8,585 nt of DNA from NCBI GenBank assembly GCA_964517355.1, contig CAZFCK010000209.1:1-8585 (forward strand). Direction: 5' to 3'. Positions within the stretch are counted from its first letter, which is position 1; the number at the start of each line of letters is the position of its first letter. Shown here piece after piece: positions 1-5,681 of this stretch. The position numbers and the translations under genes are program-made. Below the pieces are notes generated by a model. It worked only from the letters and a program-made list of their open reading frames with translations, did not search any database and was not told where the DNA came from. The stretch is from CAZFCK01 sp964517355 (GTDB lineage: Bacteria > Desulfobacterota > Desulfovibrionia > Desulfovibrionales > Desulfovibrionaceae).

Positions 1-41
1 TGTTTCAGGGGAGAGCCTTGTTTCAAGGCGAAAATGCGCTA
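1..41 (+). repeat. Dispersed structured repeat, copy 1 (left end cut off by window)
   Basis: These 41 bases are identical to 3200-3240, the right-hand part of the full repeat at 3137-3240. They contain the right arm of hairpin II, the complete hairpin III (GCCTTG, TTT loop, CAAGGC) and the terminal GCGCTA. The rest of the copy should lie upstream of the window. The orientation is the same as copies 2 and 3 and opposite to the copy at 8536-8585. Confidence 0.9.
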
Positions 42-128
42 GAAACAGGCCCTAGTATAACATGCTTGTATGTTGATAATTTTGTTTCAATAGTCGCGGG
101 TCGAGGGGGGCGTTCCCTCTTGGCGGGG

Positions 129-147
129 TTTGGGGCGGAGCCCCAAA
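129..147. other. G+C-rich hairpin upstream of the glycosyltransferase gene
   Basis: A perfect 8-bp stem (TTTGGGGC / GCCCCAAA) with a GGA loop lies about 100 bases before the first gene. No T-tract follows on either strand, so it is not a classical intrinsic terminator. A weaker GAGGG/CCCTC stem sits just before it at 103-119. Function unknown: it could be the tail of an upstream transcript or a leader structure. I see no convincing -35/-10 pair between it and the gene. Confidence 0.45.
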
Positions 148-245
148 ACAAACCATTGCAAAATTATTTTGCTCTATCGCCCCGATGTGCGGTATGAAGA
201 TGTTTTTCCCTTCGGGAATTCTTCTCCGAAACGAGGAACGGCGTT

Positions 246-2996
246 ATGCATAGCTTTTGGCGCAGCATGCTCGAACCTCTATTGCTCGCCCTCGAGCCGC
301 GCGCCGTGTGGCTGGCCGCAAGAGAGCGGGACGACATCACGCGGCTCCTTGCGCAGTACGCCGCGCAGCGGGAGTGCGCGCTTGAGGCCGGTTTTCCGTC
401 GGCGCAACTGCCGGGCAACCACTCCGGAACTGTCTCGCCGTGTCCCGACGCGGTGTTTCTGAGCCAGGCGCATACGAGCGACCTGCGCCGTGACATTTCT
501 CTGTTGCGCGATCTGGCCTCAAGGTGCGGCCGGGGATTTCCGGTGGTCGCGGCGCACCCCGCCACAGCGGCTCCCGGCGCGGGCGATGCGGTTTCCCGCA
601 CCTTGCGGGATATTGCGGCGCAGGCCGGCGGCGCGTTGCATTGCCTGACCATTCCGGGATTGGGGGGGCTCTCCCTCGTTTTTCCCCATGATTTGGACCA
701 GGAGCGCCCCCAGGCCGCAGCCCTGTTGCGCCAATGGCGGCAGGCGCTTTGTTGCGCCCCCCTTTTGCGGCAATTGGAGGCGCGTTGCGAGGATTTGCGG
801 GAGAGCCGCAGGGCGCTGGAGCGGGAGGAGGAGACACGGCGCGAGCACGAGCGCCTTGTCATGCGCCTGGAGCAGTTGCGGCGGGATGAGGCGTCCCTTG
901 CCGCGTCCCACGCTCATGCGTGGCGCTGGCTCTCCGGCTTTGACCAGGATTTTCACGCGCTGCTGGGTTCGGCGCGCTGGCGAATAGGGGATCTTACGGC
1001 CGGGCTCGTGGAGCGCGTCGCCAGGCGCCGCCATCCCACGGTGGCCAAGGACCGCATCGTGCGCTCTCTGGCGCTGGTGCGCACGCGACTGCTGGGGCGC
1101 GGCGTTCCGCAACTCCGGTCCGCCCCGCAGACGTTGCCCGAGGAAAAGGAGCTGCGTCGCGCCGTCGGACGCGCGAGGGAGGCGGTGTGGCGCGGGGATT
1201 GGGCAGCGGCTGGCCGCGAATGGGAAGGCGTGTTGGCGCTCGCCGCAAACGGCACTGCCATGGCCGGGCGCGCGCGGGCGGGCCTGAACCTTGCGCGGAG
1301 GCTGGCCGACGTGCCCGCGTTCAAGGAGCGGCTGGCCGGTTGCCGGAGCGCGCGCGCCGCCCGGGAGCCCGGCGCCGGAGGGCGGCCGCGCGTAGCCGTG
1401 TATACCGTAGCGCTCCAAGGAGGGGCAGTCTTGCGGTTGCCGGAGAGCCTGCCCCCGGAAGCGGATTTCATCGTGTTTTGCGACGGCCCCGCCCCTGAAG
1501 CGGGAGGCTGGCGGACGCGGCCCATCCGGTTTTTCTCCGCGGACCGGCGGCGAACGGCCCTCTACGTGAAAACGCACCCCCATGTGCTGCTGCCCGGCTA
1601 CGACCTGGCCCTGTGGCTGGACCCGGAGGCCATGCTTCTGGAGGACATCACGCCTCGTGCGCGAGAGTTTTGGGATTCTGGCCATGCCCTGGGCGGAGCG
1701 CCGGCAATGGAGGAGGACGCGGCACGGGATGCGTCGCGGGAATATGATATCGCGCAAGAGCAGCTTTGGCGGTACCGGAGTTTGGGCCACACCCCTGGGG
1801 AGCCGCTTCAGGACGGTTTTCTGCTCTTCAATCTGCGGCATCCGCAGTTGCATGCGATACTGAATACCTGGTGGGCGGAGATCGAAGGGTACAGCGCAAG
1901 GGATCAGTTGAGTCTGGGCTTTGCCCTTTGGTCGAACGGGGCGGCGGTCTATGGCGTGAAGCAAGGAGTTTGGCCCGCATGCGGGGTTCCCGTTGCGCTC
2001 GTGCCTCCCGAAGACGAGCCCGCGCTCGCCGCGTTGTTGCGGGCTCTGCCCGCTCCGCTTGTCTTTCCGCGCGGAGGGGAGAGCTACGCCGCAGTGCGGG
2101 AAGGGCGCATAGCCGCGCAGAGGGATCGGGACATTGAGATCATAATCTGCGTGCACAACGCCCTGGAGGCGACGCGCGCGTGTCTCGCCTCTGTGGAAAA
2201 CGCGCGCGAGGAGCGGCACCGGCTTATTGTCGTGGACGACGGATCGGCTATGGAGACGGCGCGGTTCGTGCGGGAGTACGCGCGCACGCGGCCGTGGGCG
2301 GTCCTGCTGCGTAATGAAACGCCCCAGGGCTATGCCGGGGCGGCGAATCAGGGGTTGGATAAGTCCAGCGCCCCGTGCGTGATTCTGCTGAACAGCGATA
2401 CGGTCGTCACGGACGGCTGGGCCGGGAAATTGGCCGATGTCTTATTCACCGAGCAGGGGGTGGGCATTGCCGGGCCCATGTCCAATGCTGCGGGGGCGCA
2501 ATCGCTGCCGGAGCACGAAGGGACGCGGGAGCAGACCGCGGTGAACGTTCTGCCCCCGGGACTCACGGCCGAGGACATGAACCGCCTGTGCGAATCGTGG
2601 ACGCCGGCGGGATTCGTGCCGCATACCACGCTTGTTCACGGTTTTTGCATGGCCATACGCCGGGAGGTGCTGGAGACGGTCGGCGGTTTTGACGTTGTTC
2701 ATTTCCCCAGGGGGTACGGCGAGGAAACCGATTATTGCCTGCGCGCCGTAAACGCCGGATTCGGTTTGGCTGTGGCGGTGCATACCTATGTTTTTCATGA
2801 AAAATCGCAGAGTTACGCAAGCGCGGAGCGCCTGGCGCTCATGCGGGCCGGCAGCGAGGCCCTTGAACGGCTTCATGGCCGCGCGCGTGTGGACAGGGCG
2901 CGGCAAAGCATGCGGCAACATCCGGCGCTTCAGGATTTACGGGGGCGCGCCCGTGCTCTTTACAGCCTGGAAATCAGGAAGTTGCAGGATTTTTGA
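246..2996 (+). CDS. Multidomain glycosyltransferase (decayed methyltransferase-like region, coiled coil, DUF616-like, GT2)
   Basis: A 916-residue, probably cytoplasmic protein likely to act in surface polysaccharide, LPS or protein glycosylation. The C-terminal domain (about 629-870) is a family 2, GT-A fold glycosyltransferase. It has the opening IIICVHN, VVDDGS at 662-667, NSD at 716-718 as the DXD-type metal/nucleotide-sugar motif, GYGEETD at 823-829 holding the likely catalytic acidic pair, and a following HEKSQSY. Residues about 380-570 resemble the DUF616/TOD1 glycosyltransferase-like family, with K442, WLD at 457-459 and RDQLS at 552-556. Residues 183-222 form a charged coiled coil, followed by an S-x-R-W-R motif (242-246) often seen after coiled coils in bacterial glycosyltransferases. 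Residues 1-150 look like a methyltransferase domain that has lost its motifs. The ATG is preceded by GAGGA with an 8-base spacer. No signal peptide or membrane segment is seen. The sugar donor and acceptor cannot be told. The GT2 call is firm, DUF616 is likely, and the N-terminal reading is tentative. Confidence 0.88.
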   Translation: MHSFWRSMLEPLLLALEPRAVWLAARERDDITRLLAQYAAQRECALEAGFPSAQLPGNHSGTVSPCPDAVFLSQAHTSDLRRDISLLRDLASRCGRGFPVVAAHPATAAPGAGDAVSRTLRDIAAQAGGALHCLTIPGLGGLSLVFPHDLDQERPQAAALLRQWRQALCCAPLLRQLEARCEDLRESRRALEREEETRREHERLVMRLEQLRRDEASLAASHAHAWRWLSGFDQDFHALLGSARWRIGDLTAGLVERVARRRHPTVAKDRIVRSLALVRTRLLGRGVPQLRSAPQTLPEEKELRRAVGRAREAVWRGDWAAAGREWEGVLALAANGTAMAGRARAGLNLARRLADVPAFKERLAGCRSARAAREPGAGGRPRVAVYTVALQGGAVLRLPESLPPEADFIVFCDGPAPEAGGWRTRPIRFFSADRRRTALYVKTHPHVLLPGYDLALWLDPEAMLLEDITPRAREFWDSGHALGGAPAMEEDAARDASREYDIAQEQLWRYRSLGHTPGEPLQDGFLLFNLRHPQLHAILNTWWAEIEGYSARDQLSLGFALWSNGAAVYGVKQGVWPACGVPVALVPPEDEPALAALLRALPAPLVFPRGGESYAAVREGRIAAQRDRDIEIIICVHNALEATRACLASVENAREERHRLIVVDDGSAMETARFVREYARTRPWAVLLRNETPQGYAGAANQGLDKSSAPCVILLNSDTVVTDGWAGKLADVLFTEQGVGIAGPMSNAAGAQSLPEHEGTREQTAVNVLPPGLTAEDMNRLCESWTPAGFVPHTTLVHGFCMAIRREVLETVGGFDVVHFPRGYGEETDYCLRAVNAGFGLAVAVHTYVFHEKSQSYASAERLALMRAGSEALERLHGRARVDRARQSMRQHPALQDLRGRARALYSLEIRKLQDF

Positions 2997-3019
2997 GGCG
3001 GCACGGCAAAATGTTTGCT

Positions 3020-3088
3020 CCTTGGAAACGAGGTGCTATGATATGCTGAAAATGTCGCGGACAAAGATTGTCCGCAGTATCTCCAAGG
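3020..3088. other. Long stem structure with a strong inner hairpin
   Basis: The inner hairpin at 3057-3075 is a perfect 8-bp stem (GCGGACAA / TTGTCCGC) with an AGA loop. It is enclosed by a perfect 7-bp pairing of CCTTGGA (3020-3026) with TCCAAGG (3082-3088). It lies 24 bases after the glycosyltransferase stop codon. No T-tract follows at once, so it is not a textbook terminator. It could be a 3'-end stabiliser, a factor-dependent end or part of a small RNA. The pairing is seen directly; the function is not known. Confidence 0.45.
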
Positions 3089-3129
3089 GAGTGCGGAAAT
3101 TTTGGGGCCAAGTAATTTTGAAATTGTAA
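3043..3129 (+). CDS. Doubtful 28-residue strongly basic peptide ORF
   Basis: An ATG ORF of 28 residues with a GAGG about 9 bases upstream, ending in TAA at 3127-3129 just before a repeat copy. The product has eight Lys/Arg residues, no acidic residue and spaced Ile, Val, Phe, Trp and Leu, so it could form a cationic amphipathic helix. It overlaps the 3057-3075 hairpin, which may explain its existence by chance. No family is recognised. It is listed because its composition is unusual, not because it is shown to be a gene. Confidence 0.18.
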   Translation: MLKMSRTKIVRSISKGVRKFWGQVILKL

Positions 3130-3136
3130 ATATATT

Positions 3137-3240
3137 AGAGCATCTCACGCTTGAAAAGCGCTAGATGCTCTTATGCATTTCCCTGGAACAATTGGAAATT
3201 GTTTCAGGGGAGAGCCTTGTTTCAAGGCGAAAATGCGCTA
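3137..3240 (+). repeat. Dispersed structured repeat, copy 2 (full length, about 104 bases)
   Basis: This is the reference copy. Hairpin I: a 9-bp stem AGAGCATCT/AGATGCTCT (3137-3145 with 3163-3171), and inside it CGCTT-GAA-AAGCG (3148-3160). A closing stem GCATTT/AAATGC (3175-3180 with 3231-3236) encloses hairpin II, a 13-bp stem with one G.T pair and a GGA loop (3181-3193 with 3197-3209), and hairpin III, GCCTTG-TTT-CAAGGC (3214-3228). The ends TAGAGCAT and ATGCGCTA are imperfect inverted repeats (7 of 8 match). No coding capacity. Partial copies identical to it lie at 1-41 and, inverted, at 8536-8585. A diverged copy lies at 5579-5681. Confidence 0.92.
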
Positions 3241-3380
3241 ACAGATTATACCGGCTAAAAAGTTTTTGAGATTTTGGGGAATCTTTTTCAAAAGATTCGT
3301 GAGCCGCCGGAGGCTTTCATATTTCAAAGTTAACATGCTCCGGACGTTGCGCCCCCCGTAACACCAGCAGGGAATGTCGT
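3241..3380. other. Intergenic leader of the transglycosylase gene, with hairpins
   Basis: A+T-rich sequence between the repeat and the next gene. It holds a near-perfect palindrome at 3279-3298 (GAATCTTTT / AAAAGATTC, two-base centre). A small stem AGCC/GGCT follows within the GAGCCGCCGGAGGC stretch near 3301-3315. AGATT/AATCT followed by Ts (about 3269-3288) could act as a weak terminator for leftward-entering transcripts. No clear promoter pair was found. The ribosome binding site AGGGA at 3369-3373 serves the next gene. Confidence 0.35.
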
Positions 3381-4355
3381 ATGTTGTATCGTAGTTATGC
3401 CGTTGTCGTGGCGTGTTTGCTTGTCTTTGCCTGTCATCAGTCTCCCGTGTGGGGGGCGCGCATAGAGTTCGGCTTGCCTCGGGACATGGTCGCGGAAACG
3501 GCCATAGATCCGCGTTTTCTGCCGCTCGTGGAGCGTCTGGCCGCGTCGGGCTATCCCCGGGAGCGTCTCGAACGCCTGTATTCCAGGTCCGAAGTCTCTT
3601 TTGATCCCGACTCCATGGGGAAAAAGATGCGGGTGCTGTACAAGGTGAAATACAAACCCGCGACGCCCGCCCCCCAACCTCAGGCGGATCAGGGCAAGCG
3701 GGAGAGGATACCGCTGCACGCGCCGCACCTTACGCCCGAGGTCGTGGAACGTCTGGCCGTGTTCAAGGAGCGGTATGCGGAGACGTTGCGGAAGGCCGAG
3801 AAACAATACGGGGTGCCGCAGGATGTGATTCTGGCCGTGCTGGTGGTGGAAACCAAGCTCGGCAATTTTCTCGGCAGCGGCACGGCTTTGAATGTGCTTT
3901 CGAGCATGGCCGTGGCCCAGGGATACGCGGATCTGGCTCCCTATCTGGAGACATACGCGCCCACCCCGAGCCAGAAAGAATGGCTGCTGGAGCGGCAGGC
4001 CCAAAAGGCGGAATGGGCTCTGGGGCAGTTGCGGGCGCTCCTGGAATACGGCTGGGCCAACGGGCTCGACTTGGCGGCCATGCCCGGCTCCATATACGGG
4101 GCCATCGGCATGTGCCAGTTCATGCCTTCGAACGTGGAGCGTCTTGGGGTGGACGGCGACCAGGACGGCGTGGTGGACGTGTACGCTCCCGCCGACGCCG
4201 TGCACAGCGTGGCCAAGTTTCTGCACAAGGCGGGCTGGAAAGCCAAGCTTTCGCGCAAGCGCAAGATTTCCGTGATAAAGCGGTATAATCCGGATTATTT
4301 TTACGCCATCACCGTCCTGGCCGTGGCGGACGAAATCCCCAAGGTCAGCAGGTAA
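3381..4355 (+). CDS. Lytic murein transglycosylase, MltB family (SLT_2, GH103-like)
   Basis: A 324-residue exported enzyme expected to cleave peptidoglycan between N-acetylmuramic acid and N-acetylglucosamine, forming 1,6-anhydromuramic ends in the periplasm. The catalytic glutamate is E157 in LVVETKLGNF, the usual MltB ETrfG context. GAIGMCQFMPS (240-250) matches the conserved GAxGxxQFMPS active-site segment. VDGDQDGVVD (257-266) matches the EF-hand-like calcium loop, with D258, D260, D262 and D266 in register. The C-terminal RYNPDYFYAITVLAVADEI is the usual family ending. The N-terminus has a short hydrophobic stretch (7-17). C18 might be lipidated as in E. coli MltB, but F16 at -2 is a poor lipobox. 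Cleavage after G25 (VWG) is the alternative. AGGGA sits 7 bases before the ATG. Its last 11 bases overlap the opposing Mth938-like gene. Family call firm; mltB-type paralogue not assigned. Confidence 0.9.
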   Translation: MLYRSYAVVVACLLVFACHQSPVWGARIEFGLPRDMVAETAIDPRFLPLVERLAASGYPRERLERLYSRSEVSFDPDSMGKKMRVLYKVKYKPATPAPQPQADQGKRERIPLHAPHLTPEVVERLAVFKERYAETLRKAEKQYGVPQDVILAVLVVETKLGNFLGSGTALNVLSSMAVAQGYADLAPYLETYAPTPSQKEWLLERQAQKAEWALGQLRALLEYGWANGLDLAAMPGSIYGAIGMCQFMPSNVERLGVDGDQDGVVDVYAPADAVHSVAKFLHKAGWKAKLSRKRKISVIKRYNPDYFYAITVLAVADEIPKVSR

Positions 4356-4695
4356 GATGGAAGGCGCCGGCGACATCCATGCCGGCGTCCACAAGACGGT
4401 TGTATTCTTGTGCGGCTTTTTCCGTGGGCGCGGCCACAAAGGCGATGCCCAGTTTTTTGCAGCGGGCCTCCACTGACGCGCTGACGCGCATGAGGCCCGA
4501 GCTGCCTTGCCCGATGACCAAGGCCTGGGGCTTGGCTTCGAAAACCTCGTCCAAATCGCTTTCCTGGCAAAAGTGCCCCTGAGTCCGCCACCACGAGCCG
4601 GCCACCTGGCCGCCGTATATCAGCAGGTCGTCTTTGTAATGTTCGCCTTCCACAGTCATGGAGCCGAAGGCGTAGTGTTCTATGTGCGGCTGCAT
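4345..4695 (-). CDS. Mth938-like domain protein (DUF498/DUF598 family)
   Basis: A 116-residue soluble protein that fills the whole family fold and little else. Family hallmarks in order: HYAFGSMTVEG near the N-terminus, DDLLIYGGQVAGSWW, the ALVIGQGSSGLMRVS nucleotide-like glycine stretch, APTEKAAQEYN, and the characteristic ending GAFHLTC. Relatives include archaeal Mth938 and the mitochondrial complex I assembly factor NDUFAF3. The bacterial role is not settled, so no function is claimed. The ATG at 4695 has no clear Shine-Dalgarno. A TATAAA lies only a few bases upstream (4701-4706 on +), so a very short leader is conceivable. The next gene upstream on the same strand is 119 bases away. The stop codon TGA (4345-4347) lies inside the end of the convergent transglycosylase gene. 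Confidence 0.85.
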   Translation of the reverse strand: MQPHIEHYAFGSMTVEGEHYKDDLLIYGGQVAGSWWRTQGHFCQESDLDEVFEAKPQALVIGQGSSGLMRVSASVEARCKKLGIAFVAAPTEKAAQEYNRLVDAGMDVAGAFHLTC

Positions 4696-4733
4696 CGTTT
4701 GTTTATACCATGCTTCGTTTGTGTGGTTGTGTG

Positions 4734-4750
4734 AAAAAAAAGGCCATGCC
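4734..4750 (-). terminator. Weak terminator-like site between the two minus-strand genes
   Basis: Read on the minus strand, a G-rich tract and a short GGC-ATG-GCC stem are followed by eight Ts. The T-tract is good but the stem is only 3-4 bp, so termination after the 218-residue gene would be partial at best. Without it, the two minus-strand genes could be read as one transcript. Confidence 0.22.
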
Positions 4751-4814
4751 CCCCCTTGTTTTGATTCCTTTCCTCATGTTGGGCAAAGGCGGACGCCGTG
4801 TTCCGGAGTTCTCG

Positions 4815-5471
4815 TCACTCGATGCCGGGGCCCAGGAAATCGTAGAGGTCGAGTTCCCTGCCGTCTTTGGAGAACAGCACGGGCGTGACCATGTTCTTGC
4901 CGACGTGTTTTCCCGGAATCCGTTTCATGGGCTTGCCGCCGTAGGTAATGCCCGTCACGAGATAATCCGCCAGTCTGAAGCACTCAAGGCTATCCACCCG
5001 GACCAGCACGCTGGAGCAGTCAAAAGGGGTGTCCACCTCTATTTCATAGCATTCCGAGCCTTTGTCGACAGCTCCCAACAAAATGCATACTTCGTCCTCG
5101 GCGATTTGCCGCAATGCGTTGTCCAGATCCAGCACATTGGCGGCGGTCTCGAGTTCACCCGTGGAAAGCGGGATTTTTTCTCCCTGGTCCAATTGCGCCG
5201 TGATCTCCGCATATTGCTCGAACACATAGCCTTGGGTTTGATACAGGGGCGCGGCCTCGCGCCAGGTGCTCCAGGTAAAATCCACGTTCTGCGCAAATTT
5301 GACCGCCAGCTCGTAATCGAAATACAGGACGCCTTTGAAGCAATTGTTGGCGAAATACGGCGTATTGTTTTTGCCCACGCAATGCCGGAAGATTTTCCGG
5401 ATAAAGCGTTGCGGCAATGTGGTGACGATCACTCGCTCCAACTGTCCTGCAATTTCGATTGTCAGCTTCAT
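4815..5471 (-). CDS. Unrecognised 218-residue cytoplasmic protein
   Basis: I do not recognise a family. The chosen start is the ATG at 5471, preceded by AGAGAG with a 7-base spacer, giving MKLTIEIAG at the N-terminus. A TTG 33 bases upstream (5504) would add 11 residues, but its only SD-like sequence is too close. The protein is mixed alpha/beta in look, with no signal peptide or membrane span. It has an aromatic-rich middle (FTWSTW, about residue 80), six cysteines without a metal-binding pattern, and a C-terminal KDGRELDLYDFLGPG. Base composition is visibly less G+C rich than in the glycosyltransferase and transglycosylase genes, which may point to a different history. Normal amino acid composition supports it over the long ORF on the other strand. 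It lies upstream of the Mth938-like gene on the same strand. Its own upstream region carries two hairpins and then a repeat copy. Confidence 0.72.
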   Translation of the reverse strand: MKLTIEIAGQLERVIVTTLPQRFIRKIFRHCVGKNNTPYFANNCFKGVLYFDYELAVKFAQNVDFTWSTWREAAPLYQTQGYVFEQYAEITAQLDQGEKIPLSTGELETAANVLDLDNALRQIAEDEVCILLGAVDKGSECYEIEVDTPFDCSSVLVRVDSLECFRLADYLVTGITYGGKPMKRIPGKHVGKNMVTPVLFSKDGRELDLYDFLGPGIE

Positions 5472-5515
5472 GAATGCACTCTCTCGGTTTGGGGTGCGTG
5501 GCAAATCCTCTGCGC

Positions 5516-5556
5516 CCGTGTTCCACGGTCCGGCTCCCGCCTTGGTCGCGGGGGCC
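5516..5556 (-). other. Two strong hairpins in the leader of the 218-residue protein gene
   Basis: GGCTCCCGC (5532-5540) pairs with GCGGGGGCC (5548-5556) over 9 bp with one G.T pair and a 7-base loop. CCGTG-TTC-CACGG (5516-5528) is a perfect 5-bp hairpin closer to the gene. Both would lie in the 5' leader of the minus-strand gene starting at 5471, if its promoter is upstream of them. No T-tract follows on either strand. Role unknown. Confidence 0.4.
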
Positions 5557-5578
5557 GCGCAAAAGAACCTGTGCCGCT

Positions 5579-5681
5579 AGAGCATCCTAACTTTGAAAAA
5601 GTATAGATGTTCTTATGCATTTCCCTGAAACAATAAACGTTGTTTCAGGTGTGAGCCATATGCAAAGGCGAAAATGCGCTA
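5579..5681 (+). repeat. Dispersed structured repeat, copy 3 (diverged)
   Basis: A diverged version of 3137-3240 with the same fold. The outer stem of hairpin I is AGAGCATC/GATGTTCT (5579-5586 with 5606-5613, one G.T). The inner stem is ACTTT-GAA-AAAGT (5590-5602), which differs from copy 2 by three paired changes. Hairpin II keeps 10 bp (5624-5633 with 5640-5649). Hairpin III is reduced to GCC/GGC (5655-5657 with 5667-5669). The closing stem GCATTT/AAATGC (5617-5622 with 5672-5677) is kept. The flanks GCCGCTAG (5573-5580) and CTAGCGGC (5679-5686) are perfectly inverted and would extend the outer pairing. Confidence 0.88.

Noticed and set aside
519..2219. 566-residue ORF on the minus strand
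   Set aside because: It lies wholly inside the glycosyltransferase gene and is rich in Arg, Pro, Gly, Gln and His, as expected of an antisense shadow of a G+C-rich gene. No domain is recognisable.
3330..4439. 369-residue ORF on the minus strand
   Set aside because: Shadow of the transglycosylase gene, whose sense frame carries all family motifs.
5472..5504. TTG start giving an 11-residue extension to the 218-residue protein
   Set aside because: The AGAGGA before the TTG is too close to act as a Shine-Dalgarno, whereas the ATG at 5471 has an AGAGAG at proper distance.
4710..5606. 298-residue ORF on the plus strand
   Set aside because: It covers the unrecognised minus-strand gene. Its composition (many His, Arg, Gln, Gly) is shadow-like, it runs into the repeat, and it lacks a good ribosome binding site. 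The minus frame looks like a normal protein.
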